Assembly (NCBI GenBank): GCA_002402005.2
Contig: NVUS02000090.1
Coordinates: 1-14,944 of the forward strand
Source: OCS116 cluster bacterium
GTDB taxonomy: Bacteria > Pseudomonadota > Alphaproteobacteria > Rhizobiales > OSC116
DNA: 14,944 nt
Direction: 5' to 3'
Shown here: one piece after another, positions 14,622 to 14,944 of the stretch
How the letters are laid out: each line of letters starts with the position of its first letter
Numbering within the stretch: position 1 is the first letter of the stretch
Translations under genes and position numbers: made by a program
The notes under the pieces: generated by a model
The model's database searches: none
What the model was told of the DNA's origin: nothing
The model's input: the letters and a program-made list of their open reading frames with translations, nothing else

Positions 14622-14624
14622 ATT

Positions 14625-14944
14625 ATGAGCAATGTAACAGAAATTAACGAAGACAAATGTTTGAACGGACGCATTGCGTTGGTTGTTGGCGCAACCCGTG
14701 GCATTGGCTACCAAGTGGCATTGGAATATGCACGACGTGGCGCACATGTGATTGCCACCGCCCGCACCGTTGGCGGGCTTGAAGATTTAAATGATGCAAT
14801 TGATGAAGTTGGCGGCACGGTGACTTGTGTGCCGGTTGATGTAACCGATTATGAAGCGCTCGACCGTTTGGGCGGCATTATTTATGAACGTTATGGCAAA
14901 TTGGATGTGCTTATCTATATGCCGGCCTTTATGGGCGCGACCAG
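14625..14944 (+). CDS. Short-chain dehydrogenase/reductase, N-terminal part (cut by window edge)
   Basis: The ATG at 14625 opens a frame that continues to the right edge, giving 106 residues. The Rossmann-fold cofactor loop VVGATRGIGYQ lies at about 20-30, followed by ARRGAHVIATARTVGGLEDL and the acidic VDVTD at about 71-75. It resembles the SDR gene that follows purF in other alphaproteobacteria, whose substrate is not known to me. It begins 3 bases after the purF stop, so the two are almost certainly co-transcribed and coupled. After the strand KLDVLI, where SDRs normally read (N)NAG, this one reads YMPAF (98-102), so the conserved Asn and Gly are lost. The catalytic Ser-Tyr-Lys would lie beyond the window, so activity cannot be judged. 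Confidence 0.9.
   Translation, partial: MSNVTEINEDKCLNGRIALVVGATRGIGYQVALEYARRGAHVIATARTVGGLEDLNDAIDEVGGTVTCVPVDVTDYEALDRLGGIIYERYGKLDVLIYMPAFMGAT

Overview
The window is ordinary, gene-dense chromosome from an alphaproteobacterium, judged by gene order and protein sequence. I recognise two conserved alphaproteobacterial housekeeping clusters placed head to head: a leftward fatty-acid and envelope cluster (fabD, fabG, acpP, fabF, mltG, gmk) and a rightward cluster (rpsF, rpsR, rplI, dnaB, alr, radA, cvpA, purF, SDR). Base composition is moderate to AT-rich in the spacers. I cannot assign an order or genus. There is no tRNA, rRNA, insertion sequence, CRISPR array, prophage or integrase.

Left arm (1-6153, minus strand). 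In transcription order: fabD (malonyl-CoA:ACP transacylase), a small gamma-glutamylcyclotransferase-like gene not usually found here, fabG (ketoacyl-ACP reductase), acpP (acyl carrier protein), fabF (ketoacyl-ACP synthase II), mltG (endolytic murein transglycosylase), gmk (guanylate kinase), and the first 26 codons of a DUF1737-type gene running off the left edge. FabD, FabG and FabF act on acyl chains carried by AcpP. A strong terminator follows acpP and a weaker AT-rich hairpin follows fabG, so acpP may be transcribed as its own unit and fabF appears to have its own promoter.

Centre (6154-6512). The 359-base divergent spacer holds candidate promoters for both arms, several inverted repeats, and a possible long leader for rpsF.

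Right arm (6513-14944, plus strand). rpsF and rpsR (ribosomal bS6 and bS18) end at a perfect terminator. rplI (bL9) follows, with a structured leader and its own terminator. Then come dnaB (replicative helicase), alr (alanine racemase), radA (recombination ATPase, overlapping alr by 14 bases), and cvpA (membrane protein, with a terminator). purF (first step of purine synthesis) is last, followed 3 bases later by a partial short-chain dehydrogenase cut by the right edge.

I found no clear new biological system. The points most worth a second look are the cyclotransferase gene coupled to fabD, the SDR whose normal Asn-Ala-Gly signature reads Met-Pro-Ala, a bulged hairpin in the rplI leader, and the inverted repeats in the divergent spacer. 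Two genes I would expect from related clusters (yicC between mltG and gmk, and a DUF2232 membrane protein between rpsR and rplI) are absent.
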